DNA from: Cyanobium sp. Morenito 9A2
GTDB lineage: Bacteria; Cyanobacteriota; Cyanobacteriia; PCC-6307; Cyanobiaceae
NCBI RefSeq assembly: GCF_024345575.1
Contig: NZ_JAGQBJ010000007.1
Coordinates: 62,001 to 126,000 of the forward strand
Reading direction: 5' to 3'
DNA length: 64,000 nucleotides
Shown here: positions 1 to 7,988 of the stretch, piece after piece
Layout: each line of letters starts with the position of its first letter
Numbering within the stretch: position 1 is the first letter of the stretch
Made by a program: the position numbers and the translations under genes
The notes under the pieces: generated by a model
Told to the model about the DNA's origin: nothing
The model's input: the letters and a program-made list of their open reading frames with translations, nothing else
Databases searched by the model: none

Positions 1-152
1 AAGGGTCCGGGTTGCACAGCCGGCTCAGTGGCGCCCTCGGCCGGCAGGGCCTGGAGGCGTGGGGCGTTGCCAAAGCGAACTTCCAGCAGAAGCAGAAGCA
101 GGGCCAGCCCCAGGGCAGCCAACCAACCGAGAAGCTCAAGAATTTGAATCAA
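1..152 (-). CDS. Membrane-anchored protein, N-terminal part only
   Basis: This frame starts at a TTG and runs off the left edge, so only about 50 residues are visible. It begins MIQILELLGWLAAL and continues through a leucine-rich helix (about residues 5-24), giving one membrane anchor or uncleaved signal followed by a polar, Pro/Ala-rich stretch. The TTG overlaps the TGA stop of the upstream glutamine-synthetase-like gene as TTGA, a junction seen repeatedly in this window, which supports coupled translation. I do not recognise a family. It is probably the fourth gene of the operon headed by the desaturase. Confidence 0.6.
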   Translation of the reverse strand, partial: MIQILELLGWLAALGLALLLLLLEVRFGNAPRLQALPAEGATEPAVQPGP

Positions 153-1447
153 CAATCGAGGGTGTGCTCCCGCTCCCAGGAGCTGACCTCACTGTTGAAC
201 TGCTGCCACTGGCGCCCCCGCAGACGCTCGTAGGCCCGGCAGAAGGGTTCACCGAGGCTCTGGCGCAGGCGGCCATCGGCGGCGAAGGCCGCCAGGGCTT
301 CTCCCAGGTTGCCGGGCAGGGGGCGCTGCTCGGGGCCGGCACCGGGGTCGGCGTAGCTGTCGTTGTCGGAGCGGGGGCCTGGATCCAGCTGGCGCTCGAT
401 GCCATCGAGGCCCGCCGCCAGGATCACCGCCTGCAGCAGGTAGGGGTTGGCGGCCCCATCGGGCAGGCGCAGCTCCAGGCGCTGGTCATCGGGGATGCGC
501 ACCATGTGGGTGCGGTTGTTGCCGCTGTAGCTGATGCCCCCCGGCGACCAGGTGGCGCCGGAGCTGGTGGGGGGCGCCGCCAGGCGGCGGTAACTGTTGA
601 CCGTGGGGTTGGTGAGACAGCTGAGGGCCGGGGAATGCTCCATCAGGCCCGCCAGGAAGTGGTAGGCCAGGGCCGAGAGACCCAGTTCACCGGCCGGGTC
701 ATGGAAGAGGTTGCGGCCCTGGGCATCCCAAAGGGAAATGTGGCAGTGGCAGCCGTTGCCGGTGAGGCCGCCGAAGGGCTTGGGCATGAACGTCGCCCGG
801 CCCCCGTGGCGCTCCGCCAGGGTCTTCACCATCACCTTGAAGAAGGCGTGGCGATCGGCCGTGACCAGGCCGTGGTCGAAGGTCCAGTTCAGCTCGAACT
901 GACCGTTGGCATCCTCGTGGTCGGCCTGATAGGGCCCCCATCCCAGGGATTCCATCGCCCCCACCAACCCAGCCACCAAAGGCAGCTGACGCATCAGGGC
1001 GAGCTGGTCGTAGCAGGGCTTGCTCTGGCGATCGCCTGCATCGAGGAGGGCCTCGCCGCTCGAATCGAGCAGAAAGAACTCAGCCTCCACTCCACTGCGG
1101 AAGCTGAATCCCAGCCGTTCAGCCCGCTCCAACTGTCGCTTGAGCACCTGGCGCGGCGATTGCTCCATCGCCACCCCATCGAGCACCAGATCACCCGCCA
1201 CCCAGGCCACATCCGGCTGCCAGGGCAGGGGCATCAGGCTGCTGGGATCGGGGATGGCGAGCACATCGCCATCGGCGGGGGAGAGATCGAGCCAGGCGGC
1301 GAAGCCCGCGAAGCCGGCCCCCGCGCTCTCCATCGCCGCCATGGCGCTGGCGGGCACCAACTTGGCCCGCTGCACGCCGAACAAATCGGTGAACGAGATG
1401 AGGAAGTGGGCGATGCCGTTGGTCTGGGCGTAGGCCTGAAGGCTCAT
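149..1447 (-). CDS. Glutamine synthetase-like ligase (GlnT/type III-like)
   Basis: Encodes 432 residues of the glutamine synthetase catalytic fold. Visible motifs are an N-terminal beta-grasp segment with FTDLFGVQRAKLVP, the metal/glutamate motif GVEAEFFLLD, GQFELNW, the metal-binding NGCHCHISLWD, the ATP-loop NPTVNSYRRL and the NNRTHMVRIP arginine motif. It is shorter than typical GlnA (about 470) and resembles GlnT or gamma-glutamylamide synthetase relatives, which ligate glutamate or another carboxylate to ammonia or an amine. The start MSLQAYAQ is 38 bases after the MetX-like gene; a longer frame to 1510 would overlap that gene. Substrate is not determinable, but neighbours (desaturase, acyltransferase-like) argue against a housekeeping GlnA role. 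Confidence 0.85.
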   Translation of the reverse strand: MSLQAYAQTNGIAHFLISFTDLFGVQRAKLVPASAMAAMESAGAGFAGFAAWLDLSPADGDVLAIPDPSSLMPLPWQPDVAWVAGDLVLDGVAMEQSPRQVLKRQLERAERLGFSFRSGVEAEFFLLDSSGEALLDAGDRQSKPCYDQLALMRQLPLVAGLVGAMESLGWGPYQADHEDANGQFELNWTFDHGLVTADRHAFFKVMVKTLAERHGGRATFMPKPFGGLTGNGCHCHISLWDAQGRNLFHDPAGELGLSALAYHFLAGLMEHSPALSCLTNPTVNSYRRLAAPPTSSGATWSPGGISYSGNNRTHMVRIPDDQRLELRLPDGAANPYLLQAVILAAGLDGIERQLDPGPRSDNDSYADPGAGPEQRPLPGNLGEALAAFAADGRLRQSLGEPFCRAYERLRGRQWQQFNSEVSSWEREHTLDC

Positions 1448-1485
1448 GACGGAAAAGCGGCGGGGAAGGAGGAAGGGGTGATGGC

Positions 1486-2505
1486 TCAGAGCGGTGAGGG
1501 CAGAGCCCACAGCCGCTCCACGGCCGCCCGCACCTGGGCCTGCTCAGGCGGGCTGTCGCGGGGGTTGCCGGCCCGGTGTCCCAGCACCGACTCGATCACC
1601 TCGAACTGGGCGCCTGGAATCAAGGCCGCCTCAGTGGCCATGTCATCCACCGTGAAATAGAGGTCGTGACGGCCGGCCAGCACGGCGGTGCGGGCACGGA
1701 TCGAGCCCAGGGCGGCGGCCAGATCGCCCTGGTAAGCCTCTCCAGCGGCCACGTCATGGGCCAACCAGGTATCGAGCATGGCGATCAGGTTACGGGGGTC
1801 ATGGCGCCGGTAGGCAGGCAGCCAGCGGGTCTCGACGTAGTCGCCCAGGCTGATCGGACCATCCGCCAGGTGATGGCCTTCACCGTAGAAACGCTGGCTG
1901 GCGGCCCAGCTGGCATAGATCAGGGCAAAGGTGCGCAGCCCCTGGAGCGGTTCACCATCAAAGCCCTCACCCGTCCAGTGGGGATCAGCGGTGAGGGCCT
2001 GGCGCAGGCTGAGCAGGAACAGCTGGTTGTGGGGGGAGGTGCGAGCGGTGCCACAGAGGCAGCAGAGACGCTCCACCGCCTCGGGATGGTCCACCGCCCA
2101 TTGGTAGCCCTGCTGGGCCCCCATCGACCAGCCGTAGATCATTGCCAGTCGCTCGACCCCGAACTGCTCCCTCAGCAGGCGCCGTTGGGCGCGCACATTG
2201 TCGAGGTGGGAGACCACCCATCCGGTTTCCGCCAGGCCCATGACCCCATCGCTTGGGCTGCTGGACAGCCCATTGCCCAGCATGTTCACGATCACAATGA
2301 AGTGGCGATCCGGATTCAGCACCGGCCCCACCACCCAATCGATGTCACCGGGATGGGCGCCGTAGGAGGTGGGGTACAGCACGGCGTTGCTGCGTTCTCC
2401 ATTCAGGGTGCCGAAGCTGCAGTAGCTCAGCTGGGCCTGGGGGATTGTGCGGCCGCACTGGAGCTCAACGTCACCGAGGGCAAAGCTGCCGGAGCTGACA
2501 CTCAC
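1486..2505 (-). CDS. MetX-like alpha/beta-hydrolase (homoserine O-acetyltransferase family)
   Basis: About 339 residues with the alpha/beta-hydrolase acyltransferase fold of the MetX family. The nucleophile elbow is GWSMGAQQGYQW, where MetX enzymes usually have a GxSMGGMQ form. A late Asp (GRHDLYFTVDD) and His (SVLGHRAG) complete a plausible Ser-Asp-His triad. The chosen GTG start overlaps the stop of the upstream desaturase as GTGA; longer frames would run into that gene. Known members acetylate or succinylate homoserine or serine, but diverged members are hydrolases, so the acyl acceptor is open. The setting between a fatty-acid desaturase and an amide ligase is unusual for methionine synthesis. 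Confidence 0.78.
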   Translation of the reverse strand: MSVSSGSFALGDVELQCGRTIPQAQLSYCSFGTLNGERSNAVLYPTSYGAHPGDIDWVVGPVLNPDRHFIVIVNMLGNGLSSSPSDGVMGLAETGWVVSHLDNVRAQRRLLREQFGVERLAMIYGWSMGAQQGYQWAVDHPEAVERLCCLCGTARTSPHNQLFLLSLRQALTADPHWTGEGFDGEPLQGLRTFALIYASWAASQRFYGEGHHLADGPISLGDYVETRWLPAYRRHDPRNLIAMLDTWLAHDVAAGEAYQGDLAAALGSIRARTAVLAGRHDLYFTVDDMATEAALIPGAQFEVIESVLGHRAGNPRDSPPEQAQVRAAVERLWALPSPL

Positions 2506-3464
2506 GCCTGGTCGCCCGATCCGGGCAAGCCGAGGCTGGGCAAACGGCCGAGCAACCAGCGGTGCACCGCCAGATAGCCCCTGTCGAGGTGCTTCAGGTG
2601 CGGACCGATGAGTGCGTGGGCCGCCGGCAGGGCGTGGAACGGCAGCGAGGGATAGAGATGGTGCTCGGCATGGAAGGGCATGTTCCACATCAGCCAGCGC
2701 ACGGGCGCCAGGGTGAGCGTGGTGCGGGTGTTCGTGGTGCCGTCGCGATCGAAGCTGCAGCCCCCGTGCTCGGCCAGCAACAGGAACCGCAGGAACGGCT
2801 GACCCACCAGCAGCGGCAGCAGCCAGTACCAGAACAGAAAGCCATTGCCCCCCGGCAGCGAGAGCAGGGCCAGGGCGCCATAGACGGCAAACTGCCCGCG
2901 CACCGAGCGGCGCACCTGGGGGATCACCTCAGGGCTCAGGTAGGGCATGGCCGAGAGATCGGCCCCCAGCAACTGGCGACCGTGGCTGAGGAGCTTGCCG
3001 GTCCACCAGTTCCAGCCGCTGATCTCGAGCACGTAGCCCCAGAGGCTGGTGGGCGCAGGATCCTCCAGCTCCGGGTCAAGTCCGGGGAGATGGGTGTAGC
3101 GGTGGTGCCACTGGTGGTAGCGGCGGTAGAAGGTGGCGTTGTAGAAGCTCAGCAGCCCCGCCAGCCAGGCGGCGCCGTCGTTTAGGCGGCGATCGGCGAA
3201 AGCGGTGCGGTGGCCGCATTCGTGCATCGGCGCGAAGCAGGTGGCCAGGCCCACCCCCAGGGCCACAAGAGCGATCAAACGCAGGGGCAGGGGGAGGCCA
3301 ACCTGGCCCCAGAGCAGCCCCGCCACAACGATGTAGGCCAGATGGCCGGCGGCCCGCACGGCGGCGGCGCCATTGCTGCCCACGTTGAGTTGGGCCAGCT
3401 GCTCCTTGCTCAGGAAAGCGCCGGCCGGGATCACGGGTTCAGGTACGGAAACGGTGCGCGTCAT
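2502..3464 (-). CDS. Membrane fatty acid desaturase
   Basis: A 320-residue integral-membrane di-iron desaturase. The three histidine boxes are clear: HECGH (about residues 82-86), HQWHH (about 117-121) and FHAEHH (about 261-266), with hydrophobic segments before the first box and between the second and third. It would introduce a double bond into a membrane lipid acyl chain, or hydroxylate a related substrate; carotenoid hydroxylases share this architecture, so the substrate is uncertain. It is the first gene of a minus-strand operon, and its TGA overlaps the GTG of the MetX-like gene. The ATG at 3464 is the natural start. Confidence 0.85.
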   Translation of the reverse strand: MTRTVSVPEPVIPAGAFLSKEQLAQLNVGSNGAAAVRAAGHLAYIVVAGLLWGQVGLPLPLRLIALVALGVGLATCFAPMHECGHRTAFADRRLNDGAAWLAGLLSFYNATFYRRYHQWHHRYTHLPGLDPELEDPAPTSLWGYVLEISGWNWWTGKLLSHGRQLLGADLSAMPYLSPEVIPQVRRSVRGQFAVYGALALLSLPGGNGFLFWYWLLPLLVGQPFLRFLLLAEHGGCSFDRDGTTNTRTTLTLAPVRWLMWNMPFHAEHHLYPSLPFHALPAAHALIGPHLKHLDRGYLAVHRWLLGRLPSLGLPGSGDQA

Positions 3465-3545
3465 GACGACAGTTCACCAGAGCGCCGGGGGCCCTTTGGT
3501 AAGCATCATCACCATTGGCGCCCATGGGGATCCTCAGGGCGGGAC

Positions 3546-4592
3546 TCAGCGCTCCGATCGGGGCAGGCCAGCGAGAAGCAACTGCCGGTGCACGGCAGTG
3601 GCCTGGCGCAGGGTCTCGATCCGGGCCGGATCAGTGGGCCGATCCAGCAGCGGTTGCCACTGGTCCAGCAGCTCACCGACCTGCAAGGGACCATCGAGAT
3701 CCGAGCAGGGGCAATCAAAACCATCGGCGGCCGCCCGCACCTTGGGGTCATAGCTGAGGGCGGCACTGGGGGCCCCCGAGAGAGCCGCCAGGATCAGGGC
3801 ATGGAGACGCATCGCGATCACCAGCGACGCCCCCTCGAACAGCGCCATGGCCTCAGCCGGGCTGCCCGCCATCACGGTTTGGCTCCGGCGGGCCAGCGCC
3901 GGCGGCAGCCAGTCCCTGCGCCTCAGCTCCTCCAGCAGAGCAGCGTCCTGATCCTGATGAAAGGGAAGCCAATGCACCGGCCGATCCGCCTGCTCCGCCA
4001 GCTGGTCGAGGGCCTCCAGCAGCCGGCGCCACTGGGCTTCCTCCAGCAGCGGGCTGAATCGCCAGCACAGCAGGATCGGTCCGCCGTCCCCCTGCCACTG
4101 GCCGAGGGGCAGCGCCCAGACCGGATCGCTGCCGGTGGCGGCGCGCACCCCCCAGCGCGCCGCCAGGGCCGCCGAGGCCTGATCGCGCCAGCTGATCCCC
4201 GAGGCGAGGGGCAACACCAGCCGCACCAGCAGGCGGCTGCAGCGCCGATGGAGCGGGCCCAACCCCTGCGCCCAGAGAAGCACGGGCCGTCCCCTCAGGC
4301 GGGCGGCCGCGATCAGCAGCGCGTAATAGACCAGGCTCAGGAAACTGGTGGCGTCCTGGAGCAAGCTGCCGCCGCCAAGCACCAGGGCATCGCAACCGCT
4401 CAGGGCTGACAACACCGCCGTCAGGCGGCGGCGGGGGCAGGTGTCCACCCCGAAGCGGGCCTGAACCTGGGCCTGGTCATGGGCGGTGACCAGGGGCCGC
4501 TGATCGGGCGGAAGCTGGGCCAGCAGGGCCGCCAGCAGGGCATCATCGCCAAGGTTGTGTTCGCCGTAATAGCCGCAGAGCAGAGGCCGCAT
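3546..4592 (-). CDS. csaB: CsaB-like polysaccharide pyruvyl transferase
   Basis: Encodes 348 residues starting MRPLLCGYYGEHNLGDDALL, the typical opening of the CsaB/WcaK pyruvyl-transferase family. The GGGSLLQDATS motif and the later AMRLHALILAALSG helix are family hallmarks. Members transfer a pyruvate ketal from PEP to a cell-wall or envelope polysaccharide; in cyanobacteria the role is presumed to be in surface glycans. The frame is open upstream to 4850, but the family start is the internal ATG at 4592. The gene is divergent from the small membrane-protein gene at 4674 and 81 bases upstream of the desaturase start. Confidence 0.82.
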   Translation of the reverse strand: MRPLLCGYYGEHNLGDDALLAALLAQLPPDQRPLVTAHDQAQVQARFGVDTCPRRRLTAVLSALSGCDALVLGGGSLLQDATSFLSLVYYALLIAAARLRGRPVLLWAQGLGPLHRRCSRLLVRLVLPLASGISWRDQASAALAARWGVRAATGSDPVWALPLGQWQGDGGPILLCWRFSPLLEEAQWRRLLEALDQLAEQADRPVHWLPFHQDQDAALLEELRRRDWLPPALARRSQTVMAGSPAEAMALFEGASLVIAMRLHALILAALSGAPSAALSYDPKVRAAADGFDCPCSDLDGPLQVGELLDQWQPLLDRPTDPARIETLRQATAVHRQLLLAGLPRSER

Positions 4593-4673
4593 CAACAGGG
4601 GCGCATCAAAGCCGGGGCCGCAGCAGCCCCGCCGGCTCCGTACATTACGGACCACCGATGGTGCGGGGCATCC

Positions 4674-4964
4674 ATGCACGTCCTCTCCCTTCCCACCTGG
4701 TGGATCCACATCACTTCGGTGCTGGAGTGGGCCCTGGCGATGCTGGCGGTGCAGCACTGGGGCCGCCAGCGTAAGGAACCTGAGTGGAGCTGGCTGGCCC
4801 TGGCGATGGTGCCGGCCCTGATCAGCGCCATGGCCGCCTGCACCTGGCACCTGTTCGACAACGCCGCCGAACTCCAGGGGCTGGTGGTGTTCCAGGCGGC
4901 CACCACCCTGGTGGGTAATGGGGCCATGGCCGGTGCCGCCTGGCAGCTGATGCGGACCCGATGA
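4674..4964 (+). CDS. DUF2499 (Ycf49-like) small membrane protein
   Basis: A 96-residue protein starting MHVLSLPTWWIHITSVLEW with about three hydrophobic segments, matching the cyanobacterial/plastid DUF2499 (Ycf49-like) family. Function is unknown. It overlaps the next gene by ATGA (4961-4964), and DUF2499 and DUF3593 genes are commonly adjacent in cyanobacteria, so they probably act together in a membrane. An upstream open frame to 4479 overlaps the csaB coding region and is not used. Confidence 0.8.
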   Translation: MHVLSLPTWWIHITSVLEWALAMLAVQHWGRQRKEPEWSWLALAMVPALISAMAACTWHLFDNAAELQGLVVFQAATTLVGNGAMAGAAWQLMRTR

Positions 4965-5290
4965 ATGAGCTTCTCAGCGGCCTGCTGCGCGACTGGGCCC
5001 GCTTCGATCCGGCCCCCTTGTTCGTGCTCTCCCTGGTGCCCTACCTGGCCTTCCTGTGGTGGGCCAGCCGCAGTGGCCGCTTCCCGACCCTGGCCCTGCG
5101 GGGCTTTCAGATGACCCTGGTGTTCGTGGCCGTCACGATCGTGGCGGCGGTGGTGGCTCAGCAGCGCTACGGCGCCCAGCTTGCCGATGTGGATGCGCTG
5201 CATGGGGGGGCCGAAGCCTTTCTCACCCTGAGCAACCTGCTGGTGCTGCTGGGGTTCTCCAGCCGAGCCAAGGCTCCGGTGGATCGTTGA
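4961..5290 (+). CDS. DUF3593 small membrane protein
   Basis: A 109-residue hydrophobic protein with about three predicted membrane helices (FVLSLVPYLAFLWW, then FQMTLVFVAVTIVAAVVAQ, then a C-terminal LSNLLVLLGF). It matches the cyanobacterial DUF3593 pattern and lies directly after the DUF2499 gene with a 4-base ATGA overlap. Its TGA overlaps the TTG start of the downstream channel gene. No biochemical role is established; the three-gene unit suggests a membrane assembly. Confidence 0.78.
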   Translation: MNELLSGLLRDWARFDPAPLFVLSLVPYLAFLWWASRSGRFPTLALRGFQMTLVFVAVTIVAAVVAQQRYGAQLADVDALHGGAEAFLTLSNLLVLLGFSSRAKAPVDR

Positions 5291-6408
5291 AACCTCCTGG
5301 CCGCCTGCTCCTGGTCCTGGCCGCCACGGGCCTGGCCCTGATGCCGGGGGCCACAGGGGCGGTGACCGTGCTGCGGGTCGGAGTCACCGATGGCTCCCAG
5401 CCCTGCAGCTATCGCCAGAACGGCGTCTGGCAGGGGCTGGCGGTGGAGCTGTGGCAGAAAGTGGCGAGCCGTGAGCGGATTCCCTTCGTGTTCAGCACCT
5501 GGCCCACCATCGGCGCCCTGCTGGAGGCCTCCGAGCGGGGGGACATTGATGTGGCCGTGGGATGCATGAACGTCTCCACCGAAAGGCTCAAGCGCTATCG
5601 CTTCAGCCTCCCGATTCAGGAGGGCGGCCAGTCGTTGATGGTGCGCCGCACTCCCCTGGCCCTGGGCCAGGCGATCGTGGCCGCCGTGCTGGCCCCCGAG
5701 CTCCTGCAGCTGCTGGGGGGATTTCTGGTGGCCATCCTGCTAGTGACCGTGGCGCTGTGGTGGGTTGAGGGCCATCGAAACAAACCTGAAACCCAACACC
5801 AGGGATGGCGCCGCAGCTTCGCCAAGGATTTTCAGATCCTGGCCACCGGACCGGGCACCAACACCGTGGCGATCACCACCCGCGGCCACACCCTGGTCCT
5901 GCTGAGCTATCTGATTCGCATCGTCTCCGCCTCGCTGCTGGTGAGCTACGTGACGGTGAACGTGGTGCGGGCGCCGCTTTCGTCGGGAGGCGGCAGCATT
6001 CGCTCCTTGCGGGATCTGGAGGGCAAGACCGTGGCGGCGAGGCCCGGCAGCATCAGCGAGCAACTGCTGCTGGAGCTCAACCAACAGGGTGGCCAGGCGG
6101 CCATCCGGATCCGGCCCCTCCCCCAGGTGCAAGCGGCCGGCCCGATGATCATGGACGGGCTGGCCAATGCTGTACTCGCCGACGATCTGCAATTGGAGTA
6201 CGTGCTCCAGGGTCTCGATCGCAGCCGTGTCGAGCTGGTGCTGCGCGGATTGCAGCCTGAGTCCCAGGCCTTCGCCTACAGCCCCATGCTGCCCAGGGCC
6301 ACAGCCGGGCGCATCGATCTGGCCATCAGCGAACTCAAGGGCAGTGGCGTGGTGGCGACCCTGCGCCGCCATGCCATCGGTGCCGCGCAAAACCGAGATC
6401 CGCGTTGA
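5287..6408 (+). CDS. GluR0-like ligand-gated channel (GIC family, periplasmic-binding plus pore)
   Basis: 373 residues starting at a TTG that overlaps the preceding stop (TTGA). A signal peptide (about 1-25) is followed by lobe 1 of a family-3 solute-binding domain (VLRVGVTDGSQPCSY, then DIDVAVGCMNVSTERL). A membrane block follows (about 130-225) with a helix, a pore-loop-like segment and a second helix, then binding lobe 2 (LRDLEGKTVAARPGS onward). This S1-pore-S2 order is that of GluR0-type prokaryotic glutamate receptors. The pore segment reads ATGPGTNTVAIT instead of a potassium TVGYG filter. Ligand and ion are unknown. Picocyanobacterial homologues are annotated as GIC-family channels. 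Confidence 0.8.
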   Translation: MKPPGRLLLVLAATGLALMPGATGAVTVLRVGVTDGSQPCSYRQNGVWQGLAVELWQKVASRERIPFVFSTWPTIGALLEASERGDIDVAVGCMNVSTERLKRYRFSLPIQEGGQSLMVRRTPLALGQAIVAAVLAPELLQLLGGFLVAILLVTVALWWVEGHRNKPETQHQGWRRSFAKDFQILATGPGTNTVAITTRGHTLVLLSYLIRIVSASLLVSYVTVNVVRAPLSSGGGSIRSLRDLEGKTVAARPGSISEQLLLELNQQGGQAAIRIRPLPQVQAAGPMIMDGLANAVLADDLQLEYVLQGLDRSRVELVLRGLQPESQAFAYSPMLPRATAGRIDLAISELKGSGVVATLRRHAIGAAQNRDPR

Positions 6409-6485
6409 ACGGCCGGTGAACAAGTCTTAAGCCACCAGCCCCAGGCTGAGGTTCACCCGGAAGATGGGTCGTTGCTTCAAACTGC

Positions 6486-6743
6486 ATGATCACCTCGCTC
6501 CTGGCCGTCGCCCCCGCCACAATCTCCTGGTCGCCGAAAGTGGCCCTGGTGATGATCGTCGCCAATGTGATCGCCATCGGCATCGGCAAAGCCACCATCA
6601 AGTACCCCAACGAAGGTGCCAAGCTTCCCAACGCCGCATTCTTCGGCGGCCTCAGCCACGCCTCCCTCCTGGCCACCACCAGCCTGGGCCACATCTTCGG
6701 CATCGGCGCCATCCAGGGCCTGGCCGCCCGTGGTGTGCTCTGA
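6486..6743 (+). CDS. psaK: Photosystem I subunit PsaK
   Basis: An 85-residue protein with two hydrophobic helices separated by a polar loop (KATIKYPNEGAKLP) and a glycine/alanine-rich second helix beginning with LSHASLLATTSLGH. This is the PsaK pattern. PsaK is a peripheral two-helix subunit of photosystem I that binds chlorophyll at the complex edge. The ATG at 6486 gives the expected mature-like length. It is monocistronic here, convergent with the oxidoreductase that ends at 6774. Confidence 0.93.
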   Translation: MITSLLAVAPATISWSPKVALVMIVANVIAIGIGKATIKYPNEGAKLPNAAFFGGLSHASLLATTSLGHIFGIGAIQGLAARGVL

Positions 6744-6773
6744 GCACCTTCATCCTTTGATCGGCGGCTGGTC

Positions 6774-7988
6774 TCAGCGCCAGCCCAGCAGGTCGGGCAG
6801 CGCTCTGAGGCCGTAGCGCTCAAAGCGGTAGTCAAACAGCAGGGCAGAGAGATCCTCTGCCCTTTTTTTGTGTTCGAGGCCCCGGAGCAGTCCGTCGAGG
6901 CGCTGGTCGGCCTGCGGGCCCCGCAACCCCAGCCAGGTGCGCCGGGCCAGGCGGCCACTCAGCCCCCAACGCCAGCCCAGGGCCTGGCGAAGGCGCCGCG
7001 GATAGCTCGCTCCGATGAGCCGATCGGCCAGGGATGGCTGTCTCAAGGCCTGACACAGCAACGGTGCCAACAACTGGCTGCTGGTCATGGCATGGCGAAT
7101 GCCTTCCCCCCCGAGCAAGTTAGCGGTGCTGATCGCGTCCCCCAGGCCGATCAGCCGGCCGCGGCGGTGGGGCTCTTTGCGGCCGATGGTGCTTCGGATC
7201 AGTCCGCCATGGCGGTCCAGAACCCGGTGCTCACCCAGGCCCAGTCGCTCGATCAAGGAAGCCAGCAACGCCCCGAGGGGCGGCTGGGGTCGCGCCGGAT
7301 CGAGCAGCCTGCAGACCCCCACCTTGAGCCGGCCCCTCTGCATCGGAAACACCCAGCCATAGCCCTGGGGAACCCAGGCGGAGCCCAGGCAAAAACTGAG
7401 CCGGTCCGCCCAGGGTTCCCAGCGCTCAAGTGGCAGTTCCAGGAGCCACTCCACCCCCAGTCCCTCCACCAGCGGATCAGGCCCTGGGGCTGGATCACCG
7501 ATCAGTCCCCGTTCCTGACCGGTGGCATCCACCACCCAATCGCTGATCACCTCGATCGGGCGACCGCCCACCAGTCGTAGATGCGTGCGCATCCCTTCGG
7601 GGGCGGCCTCGCTGCGATGGGCCGTGGCCCCCAGGAGCAGATCAGAGCCCCAGCGACCAGCCTCCTGGGCCAGCCATTGGCGCAGGGCACCGAACTCGAG
7701 CACCACCCCCAAAGGGCCACCGGAGGCCCAATGGCGCCGCTGGTCACCGGGCCCAAACAACTGCCAGTGGCTCCAGCGGCTCGCCACCACCTCGGCCGGC
7801 AGCTCCAGGCGCTCCAACGCCGCCCAGGGCAAGGCTGCGCTGCTGAAGGCCCCCGTGCGCAGATCGGCAAGTCGATCAACCAGAAGGACCTCGACCTGGG
7901 AGCGGGCCAGGCGCCGGGCCAGATCCGCCCCCGCCGGACCGGCGCCCACTACCAGCACCTGGCAGCGGAGCGCTGGGGATGGACTCAA
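6774..7988 (-). CDS. FAD-dependent oxidoreductase, geranylgeranyl-reductase family
   Basis: A 404-residue flavoprotein. The N-terminal Rossmann motif [15 protein letters not shown] binds the ADP part of [19 protein letters not shown] and [18 protein letters not shown] are characteristic of the geranylgeranyl reductase/ChlP-like group, which reduces or otherwise modifies isoprenoid chains. The start is a TTG overlapping the dxs stop (TTGA), so the two isoprenoid genes are translationally coupled. A lycopene-cyclase-like role is an alternative because these flavoproteins are related; the exact substrate is not decided. Confidence 0.75.
   Translation of the reverse strand: MSPSPALRCQVLVVGAGPAGADLARRLARSQVEVLLVDRLADLRTGAFSSAALPWAALERLELPAEVVASRWSHWQLFGPGDQRRHWASGGPLGVVLEFGALRQWLAQEAGRWGSDLLLGATAHRSEAAPEGMRTHLRLVGGRPIEVISDWVVDATGQERGLIGDPAPGPDPLVEGLGVEWLLELPLERWEPWADRLSFCLGSAWVPQGYGWVFPMQRGRLKVGVCRLLDPARPQPPLGALLASLIERLGLGEHRVLDRHGGLIRSTIGRKEPHRRGRLIGLGDAISTANLLGGEGIRHAMTSSQLLAPLLCQALRQPSLADRLIGASYPRRLRQALGWRWGLSGRLARRTWLGLRGPQADQRLDGLLRGLEHKKRAEDLSALLFDYRFERYGLRALPDLLGWR

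Noticed and set aside
59-1660. Long plus-strand frames opposite the GS-like gene and similar long frames elsewhere (for example 1576-2577, 14732-15796, 48753-50693)
   Set aside because: They are mirror images of clear genes in GC-rich DNA, rich in Gly/Gln/His/Arg without motifs, and none carries a recognised domain.
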